Assembly (NCBI GenBank): GCA_036971475.1
Contig: JBAIZL010000005.1
Location: forward strand, 176,735,386-176,799,385
DNA length: 64,000 bases
Source of the DNA: Prosapia bicincta
Lineage: Eukaryota; Arthropoda; Insecta; Hemiptera; Cercopidae
Direction of reading: 5' to 3'
Shown piece after piece: positions 34,691-48,000 of the stretch. Each line of letters starts with the position of its first letter. Position 1 is the stretch's first letter. The notes beneath the pieces were generated by a model. The model did not search any database, was not told the DNA's origin, and was given only the letters and a program-made list of their open reading frames with translations. Both the position numbers and the translations under genes were made by a program.

Positions 34691-36165
34691 GACAGTGTTT
34701 GCGCGTGTAGATATGTAAAAGGAGACAAGACAGATAGAGGTAATTTAAAAACTATAAATTGTTTAGAGTTAAAATTAATCTTTTAACTAAATTAAGAATT
34801 GGGTAGTTTGTTTCTAAGTTGTCAAATAATTTGTAGACTCATTTCAAGAAAAACTAAAACTTTATCGCCAATTGTTTGTCTCCAAATGGCATAAATTACA
34901 ATTTGAATTAGGCATACTAGCGCACATTTCCTACAATAACCAGTGAAATAATACGTCTCAAAACAATTGCCGAAACAGTTCCTTAACTGTTTATACTTAA
35001 CTCTTCGGACCTTTACCACTTACCTCAAACCCTTTTCTACAATCATACTACCCTCCGGTCAACCCATCTCCAACACTTCTTTTACCTTAAAACATTGAAC
35101 GAAACCTTGTCATCAAGGAAGGTAATGGTATATCCTTTGAATTCGAACTCTGGTCCGATACATGTAGCTCAAAGAAAAACCTCTCAAAAGAACCATCTCT
35201 TGTATTTATTACAAAAACCAATTAGCCACCAATAAGGCTTTTCATGCTTCTATTGGGATTACGATAGAATCGGGGCTATGATAGTATCAAAAATATGACC
35301 TATACTCTTCCTGCAATCATCTTAATCAATTATGTTTTCTGGTATTGACAAATAGCATATTATATTATAATAATGGCCTAAGCATTGAGCAATTTTTTAA
35401 TCAATGATTTTGTTCTGTTGTACAAACAGCAAGTTATTTAAATTTTCGATATCAAACTGTTTTCTCTTTTAAAATAAACATAACACCCACCAACATGTAT
35501 ATCTAATTATTATTTATTTTACCTTATTATTACCACATTTATATTTACAGGTTGTTCACTTTATATTTAATCTAGGCTATCTACTTTCCATTTAACCTAG
35601 GCTTAAATTTACACACTCTATTCACATATTACTATACACACAAAGAATAATAAATCCCAACTTAACATCATATCATTTATTTTTCAATTAAATAATTTCA
35701 ATTTACTCTTAATATGATTTACCAAAATCAAAAACAAAAGTATGTAAATCTGGCAAAGATATATACAAAAGTGTGGTTAGTTTGTACATTAACATTTGGT
35801 TTAATATATTGAATCACATTTTATTTAAACACAAATTATAATAAATATTTTCTTGATGTAACCAATAAACATTATATCATTTATTTTCGAAATAAACCCA
35901 CATTGAATATGTTTTACTCAATTATTTAATTTCTCTCCATTTCAGGCAAACGGTTGAATAGAGAGTCAATTTGGAAAAGTTACCTTATGAGTGGTTTGTA
36001 TCTCTTAGGGTATTTATTTTGGTTGAATTTTAAATTTGAAATGATATGGATGGAAATAAAGTATACATTAAATGAATATAATGGCTTATAGAACATTTTA
36101 CTTATGGCTTTTTTCTTTTCTCGCTCTTGTCTTCAAACGGCTTCCTCACATCCATTAATCCGTGG
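34691..36165. other. AT-rich intergenic, nothing recognised
   Basis: No gene, RNA or repeat supported. The 65-codon minus-strand ORF at 34822-35019 has no recognisable features. Confidence 0.35.
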
Positions 36166-36167
36166 TA

Positions 36168-36512
36168 AATATCTTGTTGTTTTTGGTTATTCATTTTACT
36201 AAATTGGTTGGTTGGTCGAAGCATTTTTAATGTAATGCATTATGTTTTTAAAATATCTTGTTGTTTTTGGTTATTCATTTTACTAAATTGGTTGGTTGGT
36301 CGAAGCATTTTTAATGTAATGCATTATGTTTTTAAAATATCTTTTTGTTTTTGGTTATTCATTTTACTAAATTGGTTGGTTGGTCGAAGCATTTTTAATG
36401 TAATGCATTATGTTTTTAAAATATCTTTTTGTTTTTGGTTATTCATTTTACTAAATTGGTTGGTTGGTCGAAGCATTTTTAATGTAATGCATTATGTTTT
36501 TAAAATATCTTT
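36168..36512. repeat. 84-bp tandem repeat, 4 nearly identical copies
   Basis: The unit contains TTGGTTGGTTGGTCGAAGCA and TTTTTAATGTAATGCATTAT, the latter including the palindrome TAATGCATTA. It repeats four times at exactly 84 bp with only one or two base differences (CTTGTTG versus CTTTTTG). The period is a multiple of 3, which explains a 120-codon plus-strand ORF (36208-36570). Confidence 0.95.
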
Positions 36513-37729
36513 AATGGACGGCTTCTTTACAAATTTACTAAATCCGGCGTTTTATAATATACACACTTAACACATCTTTCTACTCATAACTTCAAGAGTT
36601 ACCGTATGTATTTATTATTATTACTCGTAAATACAACACGTCCAACATCTTTAACGACTTTTATTATAGTAAGGCTTAGAAGCCACAATTTCTTCTTTAG
36701 AATCGACACTGTCCCTGTGTAAACCCCATGGCATAAATTAACCAATCAGACTTTTGATAGTCTTAGCAACGAGCTTGTTTATTTATACTATCGAATCCAA
36801 TCTATTTGAATTTTCTGTAATTAATTTGTTTTGACTTTATTAGAGCCTTTTACTTTCTATGTAGTTTTGCTTTGAGTTAAAAATCTTGTTAAAACAATAT
36901 ATTTCTTTATGTTTCTTGAGTTTCATTTATTACATTGTCTAAATTTAGCAAGTCTTCTTGATTGCAACGCTTTTTACTCCTCTATTGAACGATTTTATAA
37001 GCGACTTGGTTTTCGCGATTTTATTAATCTAAATATAGCTTTATATGTTTATAGCCTGAAAATTAGGTTATGAATGTTAGGTTGTTATTTTTTTTTTAAT
37101 ATATTTTAAAATTATAATGTAGGCCTAGTCTACCATACTGTTTCTAACAATTCATTTGTCCTGTTTTACAATATTTCTTTTATTTATTTAAAATTCTTAC
37201 AAATCTAGGCAGTTTGGACTAAATGCCTATTCTCTCCAATTATCAAGATATTTGCAACGGTAAATTTGGCACTTGTACTAAGTATTTAGAACATGGGGCA
37301 TAACATTGAAAACAATTGGATCAACTAAACTCCCCACTTGCGGTAACCGATTGCTTAATGGGCGAAGTGTGTAACGCACAAAATGGCCTCCACTTCCGGT
37401 ATATGTCATCCTGACGGGCCCGGAAATGAGTTTGTTTCATATAAATATATTTACAGTGATTACATCGATCGTAGATTTCAACTAAAATTTATATATTTAT
37501 AAACTTTATATATATTTCCAATAAAAATGACCAATGTTAATATTATATAGGACACCTCAAATGTTCTAATTTTATTGTTTAACTTACAAGGAATCAAATT
37601 AACCATTATCCTAAGAGACTCAGGTTAACATAATGTTATAAATTTAAGTGCTAAAACATACTATTCGTGTATTTTTTTATATAATGGATACATTGCTGCT
37701 GGCGATGCGAGAACTCCGAACAAAATCCA
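36513..37729. other. Intergenic; promoter-like patch near 37.4 kb
   Basis: No ORF of note. A small less AT-rich patch at 37,330-37,430 contains ACTTCCGG (37,392-37,399) and CCGGAAAT (37,420-37,427), which match ETS-type promoter motifs. No transcript or ORF supports a promoter call. Confidence 0.25.
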
Positions 37730-38015
37730 CAAAGTGAAGGCTTGTGTCTGTGGCGTGATAAGTCGTAAAAGGCTACATTGGCATCTGAAATTAATTTAAA
37801 ATTACTTTCAAAGTATACTAGTAATATTTATCCATTAATTTTTAAATGTAATTTAAATGTATATGTTTTTTAAGAATTTGATTTGTGTTTATGTAAGCCA
37901 ATATTATTTTATTTTCAACAAAAATTATAATTAATTATTAAAATTAAAAATGAATTAAACTTTTATAAGCATTCCAGACTCATTGTTGCTACTCTCGCCT
38001 TTGTAAATGAATTAC
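37730..38015 (+). repeat. Duplication block 7, first copy
   Basis: Colinear with 63,580-64,000. Anchors are ACAA(A/G)GTGA(A/C)GGCTTGT, GTGATAAG/GGGATAAG, ATTG(G/A)(C/A)ATCTGAAA, TTTGTGTTTATGT, TTTATTTTCAA and CTTTTATAAGCATTC. It aligns to the very end of the window. Confidence 0.8.
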
Positions 38016-39805
38016 CTAAACAAGAAAGATGGGAACATATTATCGAGAAAATTACGTTCAATGCAAAGTACGTTTAACCAATAGAAATAATATCGCCTGA
38101 AGCTTGCATAGTTTTACGACTTTCAGTTTCGATGTAATTATTGAACCTGGGCTAGTTTGATTTGTGATTTAGATAAACTTTATTTAAAATGCGATTCCTA
38201 TAAACTAATTGACATAATTTTCAACGTGCAGGTAATCACGTGGAAACAGTTTGTTTATCCATTCACCCTTTGTTATTAGAGATTCCTTACCTCAAGGATA
38301 TAATTTTACGATATAAACTGCAATAAATGCGAGAATGTCATTATGGTTTAACGCTACAGCTGTAATAAGCATTATAGTAGCTTTTATACTTGCAATTTCA
38401 ATTTAGAATTTTTAATAGACAAATAGAACCCGGAGAGTCAAATTATAATAATACTTTACTGCCTTTATCTCTGCTGGAAGTAGAGATTTACAAGAGATCT
38501 GGCTAAATTGTATGTTGTGATTACAAGTATTTATCCTCTGTATCTGGCAGTTGTATATTAACAAAATATTGGAAGCAGGTTTGGTCAAGTGATCATCTCT
38601 ATTAATTGACGAATAAAAGAATTTGGTTCGACAGTTAAAAGCATTTATTACTTTCAGCAATTTTAAATAAAACATATTATATTTATAGTAAGTATATGAA
38701 ACAACATTGATAATTAGGCATAGAAATGTGAAAGTAGAAAATATTTTTACTTTTTTTAAAAGGTTTTCAAACCTCTACATTTTGCCGGGTTAATCTAATT
38801 TGCCGCCATTACTTTTACAAAGGTTTTCAGGATTAAATTAAGAGTCTTTATTTACTGAGGAAGCCTTTCTCTGGATATATCACTTCATATCGACACTCTG
38901 GGCCTTATTACACAACGCTGACAGAGTTTTATATCTCATGAATCTATTCAACCAAATATTCACATCTTTAAAATATATTTAAAGATATATTTTAAATATA
39001 TCCTCTTGTGCAATGGCTTAAGGAATCAGTCGTATGTATCTATAACATTGAGGATTTAATTGTATTTATTAAATAAGAAGTAAGTACACAATGTTCTTTT
39101 ATCAGTAAAAAATTATAATAATTGCAACAATAAAGTATAGCAAGTTATAATTTTTTTATAAGGAAACAAGAGAGAGAAAACCGAATTTAAGAAGTAACAA
39201 AATGTCTGTAATGTGGTGTGCGCGATTTTGTAAATGGTTCAGGTCTTGATAAGATATGAAAATCTATTGTATAACCTCTATTAGTCCGAACCGTTAGTTA
39301 ATTACATCCATTACCATTTCTGATTACTAGGAACGTTGATGAAATAACGATATTTGTACCCACATGATGGGCAAACTCGTAACATCGTGTTTCAGCGTAC
39401 GAGCAAATCTTTGTTTAGGAATAAACAATTGTAGCCAGTGTTAGTAATTTACGTTTTATCGAATAACGTTGCTGTAATCATCTAGTCATAATACGTTTAG
39501 GGAGATGCGATGTCAACGTACTTATGGGGAAGTTTTACGGCAAACAAAATTGCCCCAGAAAATTGTAGGCTGCGTTGTAATAAACGTTTAACAACTTTGT
39601 TTAAAGATATTTATATAGAGTTTTCAATTCTTTTCAATGGTTCATACATTTTGTTTTGTAAAGTACTTTAATGTTTGTTTTTATAACTTTGAAGTTACTT
39701 TTCCTTTAAATACTCTAGCGTTGCTTTTATTTAGTCTACATGTACTCCTTTGATAACAAACTTGCCATTTCTGATGTTTAAAAGAGGCTAAAGTAAATCA
39801 ATTAA
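38016..39805. other. Junction zone between the two duplication copies, left part
   Basis: AT-rich with no gene recognised. An 87-codon minus-strand ORF at 38412-38675 has no known motif. Confidence 0.35.
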
Positions 39806-40196
39806 TGGCCTTAAGAGTTTGCCTATGCTGTCCAAAAACCACTCTCGTTGCAGCAATGGAAATACAACTATCAATAGAACCCATAGATCTACTACTAGAG
39901 GAACAAGCATGGAATAAACATCTAAAATTCCTCTCGCTACACATAACCCATTTACTATACTCTTTAAAAAGAACAACTACACGACAATCATACACTCCCA
40001 ATATCAATTTACTCGCTGCCGGAATTCCAACTGAGACTCCAGAAGAAATACCTGTTTCCTGTCACGAACCCCCATGGAAGCAAAATTAAATGATGGTAAC
40101 TCTAAAACTCCCTTCCCACCCAACTGAAGAAGATCCCCAAGAAGTATTGATACAGTATCTGGCAAAATTAACCAACGGTAAATCAAGTGAAAGATG
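39806..40196 (+). pseudogene. Fragment of an I-like non-LTR retrotransposon (RT to RNase H linker)
   Basis: The translation from 39806 (RVCLCCPKTTLVAAMEIQL...) resembles the region between the RT and RNase H domains of the I-like element at 54-57 kb (RICLGCPKTTSIQSMEIEL, near 55,730). Similarity continues past a stop at about 40,089 into another frame, as far as a SHPTEEDPQEVL-like segment. Identity is well under 50 percent, so it comes from a different family of the same clade. No RT core, RNase H core, poly(A) or target duplication is present. This is a dead scrap truncated at both ends. Confidence 0.75.
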
Positions 40197-40462
40197 ATTT
40201 TCCCAACTTTTAGTTTGTATTGAATTTTTAATGAAATTCCGAATCCTATGATTTACCGTATCATCCTTAAATTGTTACCAGAAAGAGACTAGTTTTTATA
40301 CTCATATGTATAGAAATATGTTTCTTTAAGTAAATAAATGATCACTTCACATTTTACACTGCTATTCGAGCAGTTGGCCTAAGTATGACAAAGAGAAGAA
40401 AAAGAGAATTAAAACTTCAGATGAGAGCAATGATATGTTCAAGTGATTATTGTTTACAATAC

Positions 40463-40978
40463 ATACTATTATGCAACTATGATGTAACTACTATGTAACT
40501 ATGCATGTAACTACTATGTAACTCTGCATTTAACTACTATGTAACCATGTATGTAACTACTATGTAACTATGCATGTAACTACTATGTAACTATGCATGT
40601 AACTACTACGTAACTATGCTTGTAACTACTATGTAACTATGCATGTAACTACTATGTAACTATGCATGTAACTACTATGTAACTATGCATTTAACTACTA
40701 TGTAACCATGCATGTAACTACTATGTAACTATGCATTTAACTACTATGTAACCATGCATGTAACTACTATGTAACTATGCATGTAACTACTATGTAACTA
40801 TGCATGTAACTACTACGTAACTATGCTTGTAACTACTATGTAACTATGCATGTAACTACTATGTAACTATGCATGTAACTATGCATGTAACTACTATGTA
40901 ACTATGCATGTAACAACTATGTAACTATGCATGTAACTACTATGTAACTATGCATGTAACTACTATGTAACTATGATG
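40463..40978. repeat. 23-bp minisatellite, about 22 copies
   Basis: The unit is TGTAACTACTATGTAACTATGCA, with C/T, G/T and A/C variants. Some variants (ACGTAACTATGCTTG, TTTAACTACTATGTAACC) recur in the same order, which indicates internal block duplications. It lies in the gap between the two large duplication copies. Confidence 0.96.
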
Positions 40979-41664
40979 TAGAACTATAGAGCAGGTGCTA
41001 CTGCGAAGCACTAAAATATTTAGCTACAGAAATTTTTCACTAATTTTAAAAATTGTCTGTTAATATTTTTGAATTATCTGTATAATGGTATACATACCGT
41101 GTATCAAAAATCGTTAAAAAATATATTGATTTTAGATGCTATGAAATGTTTAATATTTTATTAAATGTAACTTTAGATGGAGTATTTTAGACTGTTATCG
41201 TAAAATTAACTATTAAATTGTATGACGTAATTTCCTTTTTATTGTATTATTTCCGTTATCTTACTTTGTTACTGGTGTTAGGTGTCAAGGTTACCTCCTT
41301 ACATACCTCCAAACATACCTGGTATGTTTGCTCTAAAAGTTTCTATATTCAGTCACTAAATATTTACAGTTAAAAGTATAAAAAAATATGTACAAACTGT
41401 ACAAATATATTGAATTAATAAAATTAAATTGTATTATTATGATTTGTAACAATTAATATATTTAAATATTGTTATAATCAATATTATTATATTATTGATT
41501 AAATTTGTAATATGTAATATACATAATATATAAATGTATGATATTATATATATGTAGAACATTATTATAATAACGTATTTGTGTTATGATTTCGCAGTGG
41601 AATTTCGTATTTGTTTTGCGATGGAAATCGTATTTGGAAATCCAAACTATTAGTGACCAATCAA
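40979..41664. other. AT-rich junction zone, right part
   Basis: Strongly AT-rich with no gene or repeat partner seen. Confidence 0.4.
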
Positions 41665-41860
41665 TAGTTAATTATCAAGAAAATAACCTTGAACCATATG
41701 ATTTCTAATTTATTCTACGTAAAGTGGAATTTTTAAAAAGGAATAAAGTAAACCTCATAATGAATGAGGACGAATGAAAAGGTTTTTGAAATAAGCAAAT
41801 GGTTTTTGAATTAAATTACTGAAATATTAAATTACTGAATTCATTTAACGGAAATCTTGT
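41665..41860 (+). repeat. Duplication block 1, second copy
   Basis: Partner of 6,245-6,440 in the same orientation. Shared phrases include AATTATCAAGA, GAATAAAGTAAACC and TTTAACGG. This is the first recognisable block of the second copy. Confidence 0.55.
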
Positions 41861-42949
41861 ATGGTTCAGAGATAGATGGATAGAGGTAGAAAGACAGAGA
41901 GAAAGAGAGAAAGAGATAGAGAGAGAGATGAGAATAAAAATATGGAAGGACAAGATTATGAAAATAATAATAACTTACTAATAACTTAGACCCAATAATC
42001 AAAGTTCTCCTTACAGATTTGTATTTATATCTCCATTATATAATAAAAATATATAGCTCATTTACGATACTGAATTGATTGTAGCAAGAAAGTTATCGAA
42101 ATTTAAATTATTATATTTGATTTTTCACTTTTTAAAGTATGCGATAAACATTTGGTTTAATCTTTTTGTTAGGTAGAAATATTTCTACTACGAAGAGTTT
42201 AATTATATTTATTTATAATTATTATTATATTACCCGATTAATAATTTAACAGGGAAAGTAATGGTAACATATTTTTGATAAACTAACCTGACGTAACCTA
42301 ACCACCGAACAGATCTGTATAATAGTGACGTCTGTACAATACGCAAGTACCCGAAATTCTTCAATCACAGCGAAGATGAACGCTTCAAACAAGGCTCTAT
42401 AAAGACGAGCTGAAATATCGTTTTGAAGCAGGTAAAGCTCAGAACGGACGAATTTGGAATATTAATTTTTAACTTATAATATTTTATAAAACGATTATTT
42501 TACATGTTTTTTGATTGTATCAAAGGAAGAAATTTTTATGGAGTACGAATCCTAGATCATAGTGGGTAAATTGTACTTACACTATTACATATACACAATC
42601 TGCCGTCACAGTTATCACTATCACCAGGTTACGAGTGAAGGTTTCGAGTTACTTTCTTAATATTGCAATGAAAACTGATAAATGATATTGTACTGGACAA
42701 GACCTCATGTTTATGACACAAAACGTAACGTATTTTCTAGTACTTAATGATCGACACGACAGTTATTTCAGACACAACAGCAATTCGCGATGGTAAAGTT
42801 TGGAACCTCTTAGGAAGTAAATCGCCTAGAAAGTTCGAGAAATTGTTAGATTCATCCATTTTATATATAATGATTATTTCAATAAGGAAGAAAGTGGTTG
42901 TAATGTAATGAAATGAATATAACTTTAGTGACAGAGACAATGACAGTTA

Positions 42950-42995
<46 letters not shown>

Positions 42996-44557
42996 GTGTG
43001 TCTGTCGCGCGCGCGAGTGTGTAAACATACTTACTAGCTAAACTAGCAGATCTAACTAAATCAGTGTTTGGATATTTTTATATGAGTGTACCAGTGTACT
43101 TTTTATTTTGTATCAGTGTTTGTGTTAAGTGTATAAGTAACAGTAGCTTTAAAAGCGTTTAAATAATTAAAAATCTATTTAGTCTAAAATAGTTACATGA
43201 TAAATAAACCCCGTTATGAATGTAGCATTATAACATACTTACATACTGCCTTCTACAGGGCAGTAGTGTAACTAAAAGTTAGAAGGAATCCATAATGAAA
43301 AATGTTGGATGATTTTAATTACAGGAACAAAATTATAATTTTCTTCAATAGGTATTTTTAAAATTTCAAACTCTCTCTATTTAATTTCAACTTAAATTAC
43401 ATAATGAAATATATTTTAATATTAATTAAACTGGGTAAAGTTGTGGTGGTGACAGGCAATAGAGCAAACACCTGCCTACGGTAATCCAATATCTTAGATA
43501 GCATTGACCATACAACAGACTACCACAAATATCTATTATATTCCAATATCTTAGAAACCAACGAAAACGACACCTTTACGACTAAACATAATATCATAGA
43601 AAGTAACGACCACGTAACTCAGCAAACGACCAAGAACACAGATCGGAACCATAACATGACAGCCGCTCGTTTGTCTTCGGAGTAGGTTCCCATTCCAGGT
43701 TCATATTAGGTAACATTAGAAATTTAGAATAATTATTGTTAAGTTTAATGTATTTGTAGTAATATTTATATATTTATCTAAATATGAGTATTTAGCGATA
43801 TATTATTATCAAGCATGTATGTTTTAATTTAATGATGCAGTTAATTTATGAATGTTATCTGCAAAAAAACCAGATAATATTCTGATAATTACGAGATGTT
43901 AACAACGATAAAACGATTGTAGATGTTTCACCAACCTGTGACTTTTATATCGGTGTTAAACTGACTTTCAAACCTTCCTTAAACGTACTTATATATATAG
44001 TTATATATTTCACAACACATAGAGCAAAATACTATTAAAACTGATTTAGCTCATCGAAAGGCGTTTGTATAAGAAAAGCAGTGAAATGAAATATTAACTT
44101 TGTAAAACCTTCCCTTCTGTGAAGAATTGTTGTGTAAATGGCTTTACGGTGTAGGGCCAAGTATACTTATTTATACGTCGGATAAGTAGTGTTTGTATAG
44201 ACAATAACCACTAACCCTCTCTTATCTACTCACTTTGTCTTTCACACAATTAAAACTCTCTCACACACACACACACACACTAACGCTCACTTATCAGAGG
44301 TACTGATCAGTTATTATTTGAAGAATCCTAAGATTTGTATTTCTCCTAATTTCTAATTTGATTTCCATAAATGGATGCTTTTATGGAATTGTTTGTACTT
44401 TTTCTGTTATCTAGTTCTTAACATATAAATATGTTTATTGTAAACAATATCTGATGTAGTTATTGGTGATCTATAGTCATTTTAAATTATTTACTTATTT
44501 TGTAGGGTGAGATGTTATTTTATGTTTTAGTAATGATTAAATAATTATATTTTCATC
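41861..44557. other. Intergenic with small microsatellites
   Basis: Contains a GA-rich tract at 41,875-41,935, (GT)n at 42,953-42,992 followed by a short CGCGCG run, and (CA)8 near 44,265-44,280. No credible gene was found. The minus-strand ORF at 42737-42940 is unrecognised. Confidence 0.4.
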
Positions 44558-44569
44558 ATATTCGGAGAT
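44558..44569. repeat. Target-site duplication, left copy
   Basis: ATATTCGGAGAT, identical to 48912-48923 after the poly(A) tail. A variable-length duplication of this kind is the mark of target-primed reverse transcription. Confidence 0.9.
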
Positions 44570-44588
44570 TTTTCAAGCGCAGCAACGA

Positions 44589-45071
44589 ATGACGGCGACT
44601 CAGCCAATCAGTCAAGACCCGACAATGCTTGTGCAGAATACATCTATGACGCAGGCACTTGTGCCGATTAATCAATCAATCGGCCCACATATGTCCCCAG
44701 AACAACAGCTCCACGCTCTTCAAGAGCAAGTTAACTTCCTAGTGAGCCAAGTGAAAACACTAGAGAATCAATTAATGCAGGCTAATAATGTAATTGCAAC
44801 ACTGCAAGGGGAAAATCAAAATAAAGACTTCAGCCTACGCGCTGTAAGTACCCAACTAAGTGTGGAACGTAATCCAGCCCAGGTTAAAGAACGCTCCGGG
44901 CCCTACTCTCCCTTTAAGTATCCTACATGGGATGAAGAAGAGGAAATGGTAGAAGGAGAAACAGAGTGGATACTTAACGAAAACAGAAAAAGAACCAAAT
45001 CTGCCACCCCAAAGAAAAATTACAATAATAAAGACCAAACCCAACAGAAAAAAAACCACCAAAGCAGTTAA
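44589..45071 (+). pseudogene. Jockey ORF1, N-terminal part
   Basis: A 160-codon frame. It begins with a Gln/Pro-rich segment, followed by a probable coiled coil at about residues 36-78 (PEQQLHALQEQVNFLVSQVK and following heptads). An acidic DEEEEMVEGE segment and a basic Lys/Asn-rich tail follow. It ends at a TAA just after a run of eight A near 45,050, while the rest of ORF1 continues in the +1 frame from there. It is therefore the front part of ORF1 cut off by an indel in that run. ORF1 proteins bind element RNA and form the particle. Upstream of the ATG the frame stays open to the element start, which fits a slight 5' truncation. Confidence 0.8.
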
Positions 45072-45081
45072 ACCACCACCA

Positions 45082-48000
45082 GTGATCATCTGCACTGACA
45101 GCATATCCTTACTGAACAAAGCTTTATATGGCATCAACCATAAACTTATGTGCATGAGTGACAATAAAGTGAAAATAAATGTTGATAACAGTGATGACTA
45201 TAGAAAAGTGACAGAGATAATGAAACTGGAAGGATTTGAATGGTACTCTTTCGAAAATAAGCAAGAAAGGTGCATTAAAGTGATGGCGAGAAACCTACAT
45301 GTCTCAACAAGTGAAAACGGTATCAAAAGTGATCTCTTGGATCAAGGATTTGAAATCTGTGCTGTTAAGCAAAAATTTAGGGTCACTAGAGATGAAGAAG
45401 GTGAGAAGCAATATAAAAAACTTCCTCTCTTCATGCTAACTTTTAGTCCCAGAACTGAAATGAAAAGGATTTATGAAATCAGATACATCTGTAACATGAA
45501 GATCTCAATTGAAGCGTTGAGAATAAATAAAATGATTCCTCAGTGCAAGAGATGCCAAGGGTTCGGGCACACACAAAACTTCTGTAACAAAACTCACAGA
45601 AGTGTTAAATGTGCAGGCAAGCACCATACTATAGATTGTACGAAACCTAGAAATGTAGAAGCCAAATGTGCTAACTGTGGAAGTAACCACCCGGCCAACT
45701 ACAGGGGATGTGAAGTACCAATCAAACTCCAACAAATGCGTGAAAAGCTCATCAAAAAACCAGTACACACTGAGACAGCAGGAAACGCGGCAAGGAAACA
45801 GAAACTGACAGACCCAAGAACTGCCAAAAACCTGACTTATGCCCAAGCACTGAGAAGCAACAGACAAAGTACAAATGAGCAAAACATCACTACTAATCAA
45901 AACACCAACAGCAATGAGGTGCTGAATATGATGAAAAGCATGATGCAGAAGTTTGAGACCTTAGAGAGATCAAACAGAACGCTATCAAACAAATTAAATG
46001 CCCTCGGGAGTAAGATTCCAGCCAATAAAAAAAAAATCCAAAAAATAAGTATGGATCATACAAACATACGTATTGGTATCTGGAATGCAAACGGCATTCT
46101 AAACAGCAAAGAAGAATTCTCACTCTACCTTTATGAAAATAAAATTGACATCTGTTTCATCTCAGAGACTCATCTCTCTAACCAACAATACATTAAAATA
46201 AATGGATATAATACCCACCATACCACTCACCCAGACAATCGGGCACATGGAGGAAGTGCAATCTTCATCAAAAACAACCTGAAGTACAATGAGGATCTCA
46301 ACATTCGAAAAGAGGAAGCTCAGCTGACAGTGTTAAGCATTTCGTCAATGAAACAAAACTTCAAAGTGGGAGCAGTCTACTTCCCCCCGAAACATAACCT
46401 AAAAGAAGACGATTACACAATGATAATCCGACATCTAGGAGAGAGATTCGTCCTTGGAGGCGATTTTAACGCCAAACATTCCCTATGGGGTTCCCGATTG
46501 GATAATACAAAAGGGAGAGAACTTAAAAATGCAATAGAAAAAACTGGATGTAAAGTACATTCAACTGGGAAACCGACCTACTGGCCTACAGACAGAAACA
46601 AGACCCCAGACGTTCTGGATTTTTTCATAACCAGAAAATTTGCGGCAAATTTCATTACCTTGGAGGACAGCTATGACTTGGACTCGGATCACTCATCGAT
46701 CATCATGACATTGAGCGAAACTATCATCAAAAAGCCAGCGAAACCGACTTTATGCAATAAAACTACGGATTGGGAAAGTTTTAAATTACAACTAGATCAG
46801 GGAATTACCCTCGACATTGACCTGTCTACTGGGGATCATCTTGACGAGGCGGTGACAAAATTTACCAGTCTTATTCAACAAGCAGTGTGGGATAACACTA
46901 GAACAATTACTCATAAAACACCTGGATACAACTACCCTATGGAAGTAAGAAACCTAGTAAAGAACAAAAGAAGAACCAGGCAAAAATGGCAGCGTACAAG
47001 AGATCCCGTCGTTAAAAATCATCTCAATAGAGAATCCCAACAAATCAAAAGATTGATCCACCAACTGAGAGAAGACTCTGCAAACTCCTTCCTCGAGAAT
47101 CTGTCTGCAGACAAAAACACTAACTATTCCCTCTGGAAAACAACGAGAAGACTGAAAAGGAAAGTCCATCATGTACCACCCATCCTGAAAGAGAACAATG
47201 AATGGGCAAGATCGGACCAAGAAAAAGCTAACACGTTTGGAGATCATCTTGAAAACATCTTCAAGCCGAATGAAGCCACGAATGAAGAAGAACTTCACCT
47301 AAACACTAATAATCAGTCTAAAATTATTAAAAAAGTGACATTAAAAGAGCTTAAACGAGAACTAAAATACAACTTGAACCCGAAGAAAGCACCAGGATAC
47401 GATTTAATCACAGGACTAGTGCTGAAAAAACTGACAACAAAAGGACTAAAAATGTTTTTATTATTAATTAATGCGTCCCTTAGACTTATGCACCTCCCTG
47501 CAACATGGAAAGTGGCGGAGATGATCATGATCCTGAAACCCGGCAAAACAGCAACAGAGGTCAAGTCGTACAGGCCGATATCACTTCTACCCATAATGTC
47601 AAAACTCTTTGAAAAGCTGCTTCTCAACAGGCTTAAACCTATCATCGTGGAAAAGAACTTATTGCCCGACCATCAATTTGGATTCAGGCGAGGACACTCT
47701 ACGGTGGAACAGGTGCATCGACTAATTGACATCATTGAAAAAGCACTGGAAGGTGAGGAGGTCTGCTCGATTGTCTTCCTGGATGTTTCACAAGCCTTCG
47801 ATAAAGTTTGGCATGAAGGCTTGATTCACAAACTCAACATGTTTCTGCCAGCCCAGTTTGTGAATCTACTGAAATCGTACATATCGAACAGACTGTTTCG
47901 AGTAAACCACGAATCTACGTATTCTGACTTCAAGGAAATACAAGCTGGAGTCCCACAAGGCAGCGTATTGGGACCAATCCTGTATTTGCTGTACACCAGT

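Noticed and set aside
35120..35180. tRNA T-loop-like GTTCGAA on the minus strand
   Set aside because: The flanking bases do not form a T stem and no cloverleaf follows. No tRNA gene was found in the window.
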